From Scylla paramamosain (taxonomy: Eukaryota > Arthropoda > Malacostraca > Decapoda > Portunidae), in NCBI RefSeq assembly GCF_035594125.1, contig NC_087181.1:7240840-7304839 (forward strand): 64,000 nucleotides of DNA, in the 5' to 3' direction. The position numbers and the translations under genes were made by a program. Positions within the stretch are counted from its first letter, which is position 1, and every line of letters begins with the position of its first letter. Below, piece by piece: positions 1 to 13,045 of the stretch. The notes under the pieces are model-generated. The model saw only the letters and a list, made by a program, of their open reading frames with translations. It had not been told where the DNA came from and searched no databases.

Positions 1-930
1 CAGAAATCTATGTTTTGAGTGTTTTTTTTTAGCATGTTAGGCACTAAAACGATAAATAATAAGGAACTCACTCTATATGGGAATCCAAAACAAAGTTACT
101 GAAAACGTGTCTTCTCAGTGTTTTACGTAGAAAAACGCTAAAACGGATAAAAACAACCAATATCAAGAAATAGAGAAACGTTACTAAAAAGGTATATTTT
201 GAGTGTTTTTGAGCTTGTTACCTACAAAAAAACGCGAAAATTGATGCAAAGCACTCTACATTGGGAAAAAAAAAAGGACATTGCAAGAAAAGTGTAAAAT
301 AAGTGTTTTATAGTTCAAAAGAACCACAAGGCAAAATCTCATGTATATGGAGAGGTTTCCTAGATAAAAAAAAATGCTAAAACTCATGTATAACACTCCT
401 AATTAAGAAACAGAACAACCTTAATAAATGCATGTATTTTGAGTGCTTTTCACATTCATAGTTACCAAAACCCAAATTGCATGCGAAAATAGATTTATGG
501 GAAAAAAAAATTTTACCAGAAAAGTGTCTTTTGAGTGTTTTTGAGAGTGATACGCAATAAAGCACTAAAAAGGAGGGCAATCACATTACATTGGAGGAAA
601 ACGAATTTTTACCAAGAATTTCCCTTTAAGTGTTTTTGAGCTCCATATATACCAAAAAACTAAAGCGCATGCAAAACACTCTTTAAGGTGAAACAGAATA
701 ATATTAAGAAAAACATGTATTTTGAGTGTTTTTAATCATATTACCAATAAAAACGATTAAATATATGTAAAGAACACTATTTTTGGGAAATGAAAGGAGA
801 TTACGAGAAACGTGTATTTATAGTTTTTTTTAGTTCATTAATTACCAAAAGGCTAAAAGCCACAAATAACACACTTTATTGAAAAACAATAAATAAATAA
901 AAAAATACGTTATTTTTTTCTTTCTTATTC
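1..930 (+). repeat. HOR unit, left-truncated by window edge (M2 end to M11 and linker start)
   Basis: Starts inside M2, then runs M3 to M11 in the standard order and ends in the A-run/T-run part of the linker. M4 is followed by M5 near 200 and M6 near 300. Nothing coding is seen. Confidence 0.8.
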
Positions 931-1677
931 ATCTTCACAGGTATCGAGATGCCAAAATTCGGGCAAAATTCAGGAAATTATGTGAAATAAACACACTATC
1001 AAAAAAGTTAAATTTAGCTTTTTTTTCGGATGGTTATGTACCAAACCCTTAAAGTGCAAGCAAAGCCACTTATATGGGGAAATTAAACGTCTTTGCAAGA
1101 AAACGGTCTTATGAGAGTTTTTCAGCATCTTAGGAACCAACACGATAAATAACATGGAAATCAATCTATATAGGAATCCAAAACAAAATTACTAAAAACG
1201 TGTCTTTTCGGTGTTTTACGTAGAAAAACGCTAAAACGGATGCAAACCAACCAATACGAAGAAATAAAATAACATTATCAAAAAGGTATATTTTGAGTGT
1301 TTTTGAAATTGTTACCTACAAAAAAAGCAAAAATGGATGGAAAGCACTCTATATTGGGAAGCAAAAGGCACCAAAAGCAAGTTAGGCACCAAAACGATAA
1401 ATAATATGAAAGTCACTCTATATGGAAATCCAAAACAAAATTACTGGAAACGTGTCTTTTAAAAGACTTACGTAGAAAAACGCTAAAAGGGATGCAAACC
1501 AACCAATATAATGAAATATAATAACTTTACAAAAAATATATATTTTGTGTGTTCTTGAGCTTGTTACATAAAAAAAACAAGAAAATGGATGCAAAGCACT
1601 TTATATAAGGAAAAAAAAGGACATAACGAGAAACGTGTATAATAAGTGTTTTATAGTTTCACCAGAATCACAAGGCA

Positions 1678-1745
1678 AAAAACGCAAAAACTCGACTGTA
1701 TGGAGAAGTAGAAACTTCTCCATACAGTCGAGTTTTTGCGTTTTT
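1678..1745. repeat. Perfect 32-bp palindrome with 4-nt loop at inversion junction
   Basis: Left arm 1,678-1,709 and right arm 1,714-1,745 are exact reverse complements, separated by AGAA. Both arms carry the rare variant CGACTGTATGG. In the other inverted segments the position matching the right arm reads as the complement of CGTGTATATGG, so this right arm copies its own left arm. Confidence 0.93.
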
Positions 1746-2070
1746 GCGTATTCACTTGTTTCCCAATATAGAGTGCTTTGTATCCATTTTAGCGTTTTTT
1801 TTTTTTTTTTGTAGGTAGCAAGCTCAAAAACACTCAAAATATATATTTTTGTAATGTTTTTCTGCTTCTTGATATTGGTTGATTTGTATCAGTTTTAGCG
1901 CTTTTCTACGTAAAACACTGAGAAGACACGTTTTGAGTAATTTTCTTTTGGATTCCCACATAGAGTGAATTACTTATTATATATCGTTTTGGTGCCTAAC
2001 ATGCTGAAAAACACTCAAAAGACAGATTTCTGGTAAGGTCTATAATTTCCTCTAGTGGGAGGCTTTCCAT
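1714..2070 (-). repeat. Inverted HOR segment, copy 1 (shortened)
   Basis: Monomers M6 to M2 read on the minus strand. The right junction near 2,070 (GGAGGCTTTCCATG then TCTTTTCAGTG) matches those at 24,910 and, reversed, at 18,830. The left part present in the other copies is missing, cut away at the palindrome. A long T-run at 1,797-1,811 is shared with the 24.6 kb copy. Confidence 0.85.
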
Positions 2071-2484
2071 GTCTTTTCAGTGTTTTTCAGCGTGTTACGC
2101 AATAAAGCACTAAAAGCCAGGGCAATCACATTACATGGGAATAAAACAAAATTTTACCAAGAACTTGCCTTTAAATGTTTTTGAGCTTCTTACATACCAA
2201 AACGCTAAAACGCAAAGAAAATACATTTTATGGAGAAACAGAACAACATTACCAAATACATGTATTTTGAGTGTTTTTGATCATGTTATCTATAAAAACG
2301 CTTAAATACATGCAAAGAACCTTATGTTTGGAAAACGAAAGGACATTACGAGAAACGTTTATTATCAGTGATTTTTAATTTCCTTCAGTAACAAAAAGCT
2401 AAAACCCACAAATAACACTCTTTAGAAAATAAATAAATAAATAAATAAAAAAATTAAAAAATGGGATTTTTTTTTTTTTTATTT

Positions 2485-4560
2485 ATCTTCATAGGTACCG
2501 ATATGCCAAAATTCTGCCAAAATTCAGGGAATTTATTTGGAAAAATGAACATTATCATAAAAGCTTTTCTTCGGATTGTTATGTACCAAACCCTAAAGTG
2601 CATACAAAGCCACGTATATAGGGAAGTTAAACGACTTTACCAGAAACCTGTCTTTTCAGTGTTTTTTCAGCATGTTAGGCACCAAAACGATAAATAATAT
2701 GGAAGTCAGTCAATATGTGAATTCAAAAGAAAATTACTGAAAACGTGTCTTTTCACTGTTTTACGTAGAAAAACGCTGAAGCGGATACAAACCATCCTAT
2801 ATGAAGAAATAGAATAACATTACCAAAAAGATATATTTTGAGTGTTTTTGAGCTTGTTACCTACAAAAAATGGAAAAATGGATATAAAGCACCCTATATT
2901 AGGAAAGAAAAGGACATTACGAGAAACGTTTATAATGAGTGTTTTATAGTTTTAAAAGAACCACAACGCAAAAACTCGTGTATATAGAGAAATTTCTAAC
3001 ATTCCAAAATAAATAAATGCAAAGCCTCCAATATGAGGAAATTAAACGACCTTACCAGAAATCTGTGTTTTGAGTGTTTTTTAGCATGTTAGGCACCAAA
3101 ACGATAAATAATAAGGAACTCACTCTATTTGGGAATCCAAAACAAAGTTACTGAAAACGTGTCTTCTCAGTGTATTACGTAGAAAAACATTAAGACGGAT
3201 GGAAACCAACCAATATCAAGAAATAGAAACGTTACCAAAAAGGTATATTTTGATTGTTTTTGAGCTTTTCACCTATAAAAAACGCGAAAATTGTTGCGAG
3301 GCACTCTATATTAGGAAACAAAACGACATTGGAAGAGAAGTGTATAATGAGTGTTTTATAGTTCAAAAGAACCACAAAGCAAAAAACGCAAAAACTCGTG
3401 TATATGGAGAGATTTAATAGATACCAAAATTATGAAACTCATGAATAAAACTATTAATTGAGAAACAGAACACCTTAATAAATGCGTGTATTTTGAGTGC
3501 TTTTCACATTCTTAGTTACCAAAACCCGAAATAACATGCGAAACCAACTTTATGTGAGAAAAAAATGACATTACCAGAAAAGTGTCTTTTAAGTGTTTTT
3601 GAGCGTTATGGGCAATAAACCGCTAAAAAGCAGGGCAATCATATTACATTGGAATAACACCAATTTATACAAAAAAACTTGCCTTTAAGTGTTTTTAAGT
3701 TCCTTATATTACTAAAATTACTAAAAACGTGTTTTTTCGGTGTTTTACGTAGAAAAACGCTAAAACGGATGCAAACCAACCAAAATGAAGAAATAAAATA
3801 ACATTACCAAAAAGGTATATTTTGAGTGTTTTTGAAATTGTTACCTACAAAAAAAAGCGAAAATGGATGGAAAGAACTCTATATTGGGAAGCAAATGGAC
3901 ATTACGAGAAACATGTATAATAAGTGTTTTATAGTTTCACAAGAACTAGAGGGCAAAAAACGCAAAAACTCGAGTATATAGAGAAGTTTCTTACATTCTA
4001 AAACGCTGAAACTTTGGAACAACACTCTTAATTGAGAAACAGAAAAATCTTACTAAATGCCTGTATTTTGAGTGCTTTTCACATTCTTAGTTACCAAAAT
4101 CCCAAATTACATGCGAAACCAGCTTTATGTGGGAAAAAATTACATTACCAGAAAAATGTCTTTTCAGTGTTTTTGAGCGTGTTAGGTAATAAAGCACTAA
4201 AAAGCAGAGCAAGCACATTACATTCGAATAAAACCAATTTTTTAACAAGAACTTGCCTTTAACTGTTTTTGAGCTCCTTATATACCAAAACACTAAAACG
4301 CATGCAAAATACACTTTATGGTGAAACAGAAGAACATTACCAAAAACATGTATTTTTTGAGTGTTTTTTATCATGTTACCAATAAAAACGCTTAAACACA
4401 TGCAAAGAACCCTATTTTGGGGAAACTAAAGGACATTACGAGAAACGTGTATTATGAGTGTTTTTAAGTTCCTTGAGTACCAAAAAAGCTAAAACCCACA
4501 AATAACACTCTTTATAGAGAAAAAAAAATGAAATATAATTTTTTTTTTTTTTTGTTATTC
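2485..4560 (+). repeat. Two HOR units fused by loss of M10, M11, linker and M2
   Basis: Linker, M2 to M9, then at about 3,708-3,722 M9 (GCTCCTTATAT) joins the end of M3 (AAAATTACTAAAAACGTG). From there M4 to M11 complete a second unit. The same unusual junction occurs near 17,605. Confidence 0.8.
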
Positions 4561-5472
4561 ATCTTAATTGGAACTAAGAAGCCAAAATTCTGGCAATATT
4601 CTTTGGGAATCGAAAACAAAATTACTGAAAACGTGTCTTTTCGGTGTTTTACGTAGAAAAACGCTAAAACAGATGAAAACCAACCAATATGAAGAAATAG
4701 AATAGCATTACCAAAGAGGTATATATTGAGTGTTTTTGAGCTTGATACCTACATAAAACGCGAAAATTGATGCAAAGCACTCCCTATTGGGAAAGAAAAG
4801 GACATTACGAGAATTATGTATAATGAGTGTCTTATTATTTTCGGGCAAAAGATTTTATGCTTCAGAAAAACCACAATGCAAAAAACGCAAAATCTCGTGT
4901 ATATAAAGAATTTTCTTAGATACCAAAATACTAAAACTCATGAATAACAATCTTAATTGAGAAACAGAACAACATTACCAAATGCGTGTATTTTGAGTGT
5001 TTTTTTTCACATTCTTCGAAAAACCCTAAATAGCATGCGAAACTAGCTTTATGTGGGAAAAAAATTACACTGAAAGTGTTTTTGACCGTGTTAAGCAATA
5101 AAGCACTAAAAACCACGACAATCAAATTACATTGGAATAAAAGCAGCTTTTAACAAGAACTTCCCTTGAAGTGTTTTTCAGCTCCTTACATACAAAATTG
5201 CTAAAACGCATGCAAAACACTCCTTTATAGAGAAGCAGAATAACAATACAAAAAACAAGTGTTTTCAGTGTTTTTTATCATGTTACCTATAAAAACGCTT
5301 AAATACATGCAAAGATCCACATATATTGGAAACGAAAATACCTTACGGCAAAGGTGTATTATGAATGTTTTTAAGTACCTTAAGTACCAAAACGTTAAAA
5401 CCTACAAATAACACTCTTTATAGAGAAAAAAAAAATAAATAAAAAAATAGCATTTTTATTTTTTTCTTATTG
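4561..5472 (+). repeat. Short HOR unit (912 bp), linker joined directly to M3
   Basis: After a degenerate landmark (GGAACTAAGAAGCC) the linker jumps at about 4,590 into the end of M3 (GGCAATATTCTTTGGGAATC), losing most of the linker, M2 and the start of M3. M4 to M11 follow. The same junction is present near 11,610 and 15,200. Confidence 0.8.
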
Positions 5473-7168
5473 ATGTTCATAGGTACCAACATGCCAAAAT
5501 TCTCCCAAAATTCAGAGAAATTATGTTGTAGAAACATTATCGAAGAAGTTAATTTTACCTATTTTTTCGGAATTATGTTCCAAACCATAAAGTCTATGCA
5601 AATCCACCTATCTGATGAAATTTAACGACTTTACAAGAAACCTGTCTTTTGAGTGTTTTTCTGCATATTAGGCACAAAAACGATAAATAATATGAAAGTC
5701 AAAACAAAATTACTGAAAACGTGTCTTTTACAAGATTTACGTAGAAAAACGCTAAAACGGATGCAAAACAACCAATATGAAGAAATAGAATAACATTACC
5801 AAAAAAGTATATATTGTGTGTTTTTGAGCTTGTTACATTAAAAAAAAACGCGAAAATGGATGCAAACCACTCTATATAAGGAAAAAAAAAGACATATCGA
5901 GAAACGTGTATAATGAGTGTTTTATAGTTTCACCAGAATCACAAGGCAAAAAACGCAAAAACTCGACTGTATGGAGATGTTTCTAAGATACCAAAATTCT
6001 GAAACTCATGAATAACACTCTTAATCAAGAAACAGAACAACCTTACTAAATGCGTGTATTTTGAGTGTTTTTTTTTACATTCTTAGTTACCAAAACCCCA
6101 AATTCCATGCGAAACTAGCTTTATGTGGGAAAAAAATGACATTACCAGAAAAGTGTCTTTGAGTGTTTTTGAGCGTGTTAGGTAATAAAGCACTAAAAAG
6201 CAAGGCAAACACAATACATGGGAATAATACCAACTTTTACGAAGAACTTGCCTTTTAGTGTTTTTGACACGCATTTAGTAAGGTTGCTCTGTTTCTCAAT
6301 TAAGAGTGTTATTCTTGAGTTTCAGCATTTTGGTATATACGAAACTTCTCCATATACACGAGTTATTGCGTTTTTTGCCTTGTTGTTTTTTTGAACTATA
6401 AAACATGCCTTGTGGTTTTTGTGAACTATAAAATATTCATTATACACTTTTCTCGCAATGTCCTTTTGTTTCCCAATATAGAGTGCTTTGTATCAATTTT
6501 TGAGTTTTTTTTTTGTAGATAACAAGCTGAAAAACACTCAAAATATACATTTTTGGTAATGTTTTCTGCTTCTTGATATTGCTTGGTTTGTATCAGTTTT
6601 TTTGCGTTTTTCTACGTAAAACACTGAGAAGACACGTTTTCAGTAATTTTCTTTTGGATTCCCACATAGCGTGAGTTCCTTATTATTTATTGTTTTGGTG
6701 CCTAACATGATGAAAAACACTCAAAAGACAGATTTCTGGTAAGGTCTTTAATTTCCTCATATAGGAGGTTTTAAATGTCTTTTCAGTGTTTTTGAGCGTG
6801 TTACGCAATAAAGCACTAAAAGCCAGGGCAATCACATTACATGGGAATAAAACCAAATTTTACCAAGAACTTGCCTTTAAGTGTTTTTGAGCTCCTTACA
6901 TACCAAAACGCTAAAACGCATGGAAAATACATTTTATGGAGAAACAGAATAACCTTACCAAATACATGTATTTTGAGTGTTTTTGATCATGTTATCTATA
7001 AAAACGCTTAAATACATGCAAAGAACCTTATGTTTGGGAAACGAAAAGACATTACAAGAAACGTGTATTATGAGTGTTTTTTTTTAAGTTCCTTCAGTAC
7101 CAAAAAGCTAAAACCCACAAATAACACTTTTTAGAAAAATAATGGGAATTTCTTTTTTTTTTTTTTCC
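5473..7168 (+). repeat. HOR unit carrying inverted segment copy 2
   Basis: Linker, M2, a deleted M3 (near 5,698), M4 to M8 and an M9 stub, then the inverted block 6,267-6,777, then M8 to M11. It corresponds closely to the unit at 16.1-17.4 kb, offset about 10.6 kb. Confidence 0.8.
6267..6777 (-). repeat. Inverted HOR segment, copy 2
   Basis: Minus-oriented M6 back to M2. The left junction TTTTTGACACGCATTTAG marks the switch and recurs at 16.87, 24.45 and 31.90 kb. The right junction GGTTTTAAATG then TCTTTTCAGTG resembles the 17.35 kb copy. Confidence 0.88.
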
Positions 7169-8278
7169 ATCTTCATAGGTGCCGAATTGCCAAAATTCTG
7201 CCAAAATTCAGAGAAATTATGTGGAAAAAAGAACATTATCATGAAAGTTAATTATAGTTTTTTTTTCTGATTGTTATGTACCAAAACCCAAATGCATGCA
7301 AAGCCACCTATATAGGGTTTTTAAACGACTTTACCAGAAACCTGTCTTTTCTGTGTTTTTCAGCATGTTAGGCACCAATACAATAAATAATATGAAAATC
7401 AGTCAATATGTGAATCCAAAACAAAATTACTTAAAACGTGTCTTTTCAGTGTTCTACGTAGAAAAGCGCTAAAGCGGATGCAAACCATCCTATATGAAGA
7501 AATAGAAAAATATTACCGAAAAGATATATTTTGAGTGTTTTTGAGCTTGTTAACTACAAAAAAATGCAAAAATGGATGTAAAGCAGTCTATATTTGGAAA
7601 CAAAAGGACATTACGAGAAACGTGTATAATGAGTGTTTTATAGTTTTAAAAGAACCACGAGGCAGTAAACTCGTGTATATAGAGAAATTTTTACATACCA
7701 AAATGATGAAATACATGAATAACTCTTTTAATCGATAAACAGAACTACCTTACCAAATTGCGTATTTTGAGTGTTTTTTCACATTCTTAGTTACGAAAAA
7801 GACCAAATTACATGCGAAACTAGCATCATGTGGGGAAAAAAATGACATTACCAGAAAAGTGTCTTTTGAGTGTTTTTGAGCGTGATATGCAACAAAGCAC
7901 TAAAAAGCAGAACAATCACATTCCATGGGAATAAAACCAACTTTTACGAAGAATTTGTCTTTAAGTGATTTTTAACCCCTTATATATATCAAACCGCTAA
8001 AACGCATGCAAAACAAACTTTATGGAGAAACAGAATAACATTACCAAAAACATGTATTTTGAGTGTTTTTGATCATGTTATCTATAAAAACGCTTAAGTA
8101 CATGCAAAGAACATTATGTTTGGAAAACAAAAGGACAATACGAGAAACGTGTATTATGAGTGTTTTTATGAGTTCCTTAAGTACTAAAAAGCTAAATCCC
8201 ACAAATAACACTCTTTATTTAGAAAATAAAAAATTAAAAAATAAAAAAAAAATAGGATTTTTTTTTTTTTTGTTGTTC
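7169..8278 (+). repeat. HOR unit, 1,110 bp, full order
   Basis: Landmark reads CATAGGTGCCGAATTGCC. M2 to M11 are all present. M3 carries the AAAATCAGTCAATATGTGAATCC variant shared with the units at 2.7, 25.5, 34.0 and 37.7 kb, and M8 has ATATGCAACAAAGCAC in place of TAGGCAATAAAGCAC. Confidence 0.85.
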
Positions 8279-9383
8279 ATTTTCATAGGTACCGAGACGC
8301 CAAAATTCTACGTAAATTCAGGGCAATGATATGATAAAACAATATTATAAAAAATGTTAATTTCAGCTTTTTTTGGGACTCTTATGTACCAAACCCTAAA
8401 GTGCATGCAAAGCCTACAATATGAGGAAATTAAAGGACCTTACCAGAAATTTGTGATTTGTGTGTTTTTTTTAGTATATTAGGCACCAAAACGATAAATA
8501 ATAAGGAACTCACTCAAATTGGGAATCCAAAACAAAGTTATTGAGAACGTGTCTTCTCAGTGTTTTACATAGAAAAACGTTAAAACGGATGCAAACCAAC
8601 CAATATCAAGAAATAGAAAAACGTTACCAAAAAGGTATATTTTAATTGTTTTTGAGCTTTTTACCTACTAAAACGCGAATATTGATGGAAAGCACTCTAT
8701 ACTGGGAAACAAAAGGACATTGCAAGAAAAGTGTATAATGAGTGTTTCATAGTTCAAAAGAACCACAAAGCAAACAACCCAAAAACTTGTGTATATGGAG
8801 AGATTTACTAGATACCAAAATGCTGAAACTCATGAATAACACTCTTAATTGAAAAACAGAACAACCTTACTAAATGCGTGTATTTTGAGTGCTTTCCACA
8901 TTCTTAGTTACCAAAAACCCCAAATTACATACGAAAATAGCTTTGTGGGGAAAAAAAAGACTTTACCAGAAAAGTGTCTTTTGGGTGTTTTTCAGCGTGA
9001 TAGGTAATAAAGCACTCAAAAGCAGGGCAATCACATTACATTGGAATAAAACCATTTTTTACCAAGAACTTGCCTTTAAGTGTTTTGATCTCCTTATATA
9101 CAAAACTGCTAAAACGCATGCAAAACACTCTTTATGGAGAAACAGAATAACATTACCAAAATCTTGTATTTTGAGTGTTTTTGATCATGTTATCTATAAA
9201 AACGCTTAAATACATGCAAAGAACCTTATGTTTGGGAAACGAAAGGACATTACAAGAAACGTGTATTATGAGTGTTTTTAAGTTCCTTTAGTACCAAAAA
9301 GGTAAATCCCACAAATAACACTCTTTATTGAGAAAAAAAAAAATAAAATAAATAAAAAATAAAAAAAATAGGATTTTTTTTTT
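8279..9383 (+). repeat. HOR unit, 1,105 bp, full order
   Basis: Complete M2 to M11 series. M3 belongs to the AATAATAAGGAACTCACTC subtype, and the M6 start reads CATAGTTCAAAAGAACC rather than the more common TAGTTTCACAAGAACC. Confidence 0.85.
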
Positions 9384-10488
9384 ATCTTCATAGGTACCGA
9401 GATGCCAAAATTCTGGGAAAATTCAGGACAATTATATGATATAAGAATCTCAAAAAAGTTAATTTTAGCTTTTTTTTCGGACTGTTATGTACCAGACCCT
9501 AAAGTGCATGCAAAGCCTCCTATACGAAGAAATAAAACGACCTTATCAGAAATCTCTCTTTTGAGTGTTGTTCAGCATGTTAGGCACCAAAACAATAAAT
9601 AATAAGGAACTCACTCTATATGGGAATTCAAAACAAAATTACTGAAAACGTGTCTCCTCAGTGTTTTACGTAGAAAAACGCTAAAATGGATGCAAACAAA
9701 CCAATATAAAGAAATAGAAAAACATTACCAAAAAGGTATATTTTGAGTGTTTTGAGCTTGTTACTTATAAAAAAAACACGAAAATTGATGCAAAGCATTC
9801 TATAATGGGAAAGAAAAGGACATTGCAAGAAAAGTGTATAATGAGTGTTTTACAGTTGAAAAGAACTACAAGGCAAAAAATGCAAAAAATTAGTGTATAT
9901 GAAGAAGTTTCTTAGATACGTAAATGCTGAAACTCATGAACAACACTCTTAATTGAGAAACAGAACAGTCTTACTAAATGTGTGTATTTTGAGTGCTTTT
10001 CACATTCTTAGTTACCAAAACACGAAATTGCATGTGAAACCAGCTTTATGTGGGAAAAAAATGACATTATCAGAAAAAATGTCTTTTGAGTGTTTTTGAG
10101 CGTGATAAGGCAATAAAGCACTAAAAAGGAGGGCAATCCCATTACATTGGAGTAAAACGAATTTTTACCAAGAATATGCCTTTAAGTGTTTTTGAGCTAG
10201 TTATATACCAAAACACTAAAACGCATGCAAAACACACTTTATGGTGAAACAGAATAAAATTACCAAAAACATGTATTTTGAGTGTTTTTGATCTTGTTAC
10301 CAATAAAAATGCTTAAATACATGCAAAGAACACTATTTTTGGGAAACGAAAGGAGATTACGAGAAACGTGTATTATGAGTGTTTTTAAGTTCATTAATTA
10401 CCAAAAAGCTAAAAGCCAAAATAACACTCTTTATTGAGAAACAATAAATAAAAAAAAAAAAATTACAATAATTTTTTCTTTCTTATTC
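9384..10488 (+). repeat. HOR unit, 1,105 bp, full order
   Basis: Complete series with the M3 AATAAGGAACTCACTC subtype. M6 has CAGTTGAAAAGAAC. M11 has GTTCATTAATTACC and leads into a long A-run before the next landmark. Confidence 0.85.
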
Positions 10489-11580
10489 ATCTTCACAGGT
10501 ACCGATATGCCAAAATTCGGGCAAAATTCAGGAAATTATGTGAAATAAGAACATTATCAAAAAAGTTAAATTTAGCTTTTTTTCGGAGTGTTATATACGA
10601 AACCCCTAAAGTGCATGCAAAGCCACCTTTAAGGGGAAATTAAACGTGTTTGCCAGAAAACGTTCTTATGAGTGTTTTTCATCATCTTAGGAACCAACAC
10701 GATAAATAACATGGAAGTCAATCTATATGGGAATCCAAAACATAATTACTAAAAACATCTCTTTTCGGTGTTTTACGTAGAAAAACGCTAAAATGGATGC
10801 AAACAAACCAATATGAAGAAATAAAATAACATTACCAAAAAGGTATATTTTGAGTGTTTTTGAGCTTGTTACCTAAAAAAACGCGAAAATGGATGGAAAG
10901 CACTCTATATTGGGAAGCAAATAGACATTACCAGAAACGTGTATAATGAGTGTTATATAGTTTCATAAGAACTACAAGGCAAAAAACGCAAAAAGTCGTG
11001 TATATAGAGAAGTTTCTTACATTCCAAAATGCTGAAACTCTGAAACAACACTCTTAATTGAGAAACAGAACAATCTTACTAAATGCGTGTATTTTGAGTG
11101 CTTTTCACATTCTTAGTTACCAAAATCCCAAATTGCATGCGAAACCAGCTTTATGTGGGAAAAAATGACATTACCAGAAAAATGTCTTTTGAGTGTTTTT
11201 CAGCGTGTTAGAAAATAAAACACTAAAAAGCAGGGCAAACACATAACATTGGAATAAAGCCAATTTTTAACAAGAACTTGCCTTTAAGTGTTTTTAAGCT
11301 CCTTATATATCAAAACGCATGCAAAATACACTTTATGGTGAAACAGAACATTACCAAAAACATGTATTTTGAGTGTTTTTCATCATGTTACCAATAAAAA
11401 CGCTTAAATACATGCTAAGAATCCTATTTTTGGGAAAGGAAAGGACATTACGAGAAACATTTATTATGAGTGTTTTTAAGTTCCTTAAGTACCAAAAAAG
11501 CTTAAACCCACAAATAACACTCTTTATAGATAAAAAAAAAATTAAAGAAAAGAATTTATTTTTTTTTTTTTTTGTTATTC
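10489..11580 (+). repeat. HOR unit, 1,092 bp, full order
   Basis: Landmark TTCACAGGTACCGATATGCC. M3 is the GGAACCAACACGATAAATAA subtype also seen at 1.13 and, in broken form, at 14.28 kb. All monomer types are present; M9 has a small deletion near 11,310. Confidence 0.85.
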
Positions 11581-13045
11581 ATCTTCATAGGTACTAAGAT
11601 GCAAAAATTCTGGCAATATTCTTTGGGAATCGAAAACAAAATTATTGAAAACGTGTCTTTTCGGTGTTTTACGTAGAAAAACGCTAAAATAGATGAAAAC
11701 CAACCAATATGAAGAAATAAAATAACATTACCAAAGAGGTATATTTTTAGGGTTTTTGAGCTTGTTACCTACAAAAAAACGCGAAAACTGATGTAAAGCA
11801 ATCCCTATTGGGAAAGAAAAGGACATTACGAGAAACATGTATAATGAGTGTCTTATTATTTTCGGGCAAAAGAACTTATGGTTCACAAGAACCACAAGGC
11901 AAAAAACGCAAAAACTCGTGTATATAAAGAAGTTTATATATACATAATAATAATAAATTATTATTATTAATAATTTAATTTAATAGTAATAATTTAACAA
12001 ATAATTTTAGCTTTTTTTCTGGAGTTATGTACAAACCCTGAAGTGCATGCAAATCTACCTAAATGCGGAAATTACACGACTTTACCAGAAACCTGTCTTT
12101 TGAGTGTTTTTCAGCAATTTCAACAATATTACTGAAAACATGTCTTTTCAGTGATTTACGTAGAAAAACGCTAAAACGATGTAAACCAACCAATATGAAG
12201 AAATAGAATAACATTTCCAAAAAAGATATATTTTGATGTGTTTTTGAGCTTGTTACCTACAAAAAATGCAAAACTGGATGGAAAGCACTTTATAATGGCA
12301 AATAAAAGGACATTACGAAAAGCGTCTTTGAGTGTTTTATAGTTTGACAAGAACCACAAGGTAAAAAACTGAAAAACTTGTGTACATAAAGAAGTTTCTA
12401 ACATATCAAAAAGCTGAAACTCCTGAATAACACTTTTAATTTTGAAACAGAAGTACCTTACCAAATGTGTGTATTACACAAATTTCTTACATACCAAAAT
12501 GCTGAAACTCATGAATAACACTTTTAATTAAGAAATAGAACAACCTTACTAAATGCCTGTGTTTTGAGTTTTTTCACATTCTTAGTTACCAAAAACCCCA
12601 AATTCCATGCAAAACTAGCTTTATGTCGAAAAAAAAATATTACCAGAAAAGTGTCTTTTGAGTGTTTTTGAGCGTCTTAGCCAATAAAACACTAAAAAGC
12701 AGGGCAATCACATTACATGGGAATAAAAAAAAAATTACGAAGAACTTGCCTTTAAGTGTTTTTGAGCTCATTACATACCAAAACGCTAAAATGCATGCAA
12801 AACACCTTTTATGAAGAAAAAGAATAAAATTACCAAACATATATTTTGATTGTTTTTGATCATGTTATCTATAAAAACTCTTAAATACATGCAAAGAACC
12901 TTATGTTTGCAAAACGAGAAGACATTACGAGAAATGTGTATTATAAGTGTTTTTAAGTTCCTTAAGTACCAAAAAGTTAAAACCCATAAATTATTTAGAA
13001 AAAAAAGTAAGAAAATAAAAAAAAAAATTTTTTTTTTTGTTATTC
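11581..13045 (+). repeat. Compound HOR unit with internal AT-rich patch
   Basis: The linker joins M3 by the GGCAATATTCTTTGGGAATC junction, then M4, M5 and the first half of M6. A low-complexity AT-only patch (about 11,937-12,005) leads into the later half of a linker. A second series M2 to M11 then follows, with a shortened M3 (CAGCAATTTCAACAATATT) and a duplicated second half of M6 (about 12,390-12,540). Confidence 0.75.
11937..12005. repeat. AT-only low-complexity patch
   Basis: About 70 bp of mostly A and T built from AATAAT, TTATTA and TTTAAT words, inserted between M6 and the late linker. It is the only such patch in array A outside the regular linkers. Confidence 0.8.

Larger units (their letters stand above)
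931..2484 (+). repeat. Rearranged HOR unit with M5-to-M3 jump and inverted segment (copy 1)
   Basis: Linker landmark, M2, M3, M4 and M5 come first. At about 1,366 the sequence jumps from M5 back to M3 (GGCACCAAAAGCA next to GTTAGGCACC), then runs through M4, M5 and the first half of M6. At 1,710 it folds back into the minus orientation until about 2,070, then resumes with M8 to M11. The block shares the M5-to-M3 jump with those at 23.8 and 31.3 kb. Confidence 0.8.

Noticed and set aside
1678..1745. Transcription terminator or miRNA hairpin
   Set aside because: The arms are simply inverted satellite at a known orientation breakpoint. No gene lies nearby, and other palindromes arise the same way.
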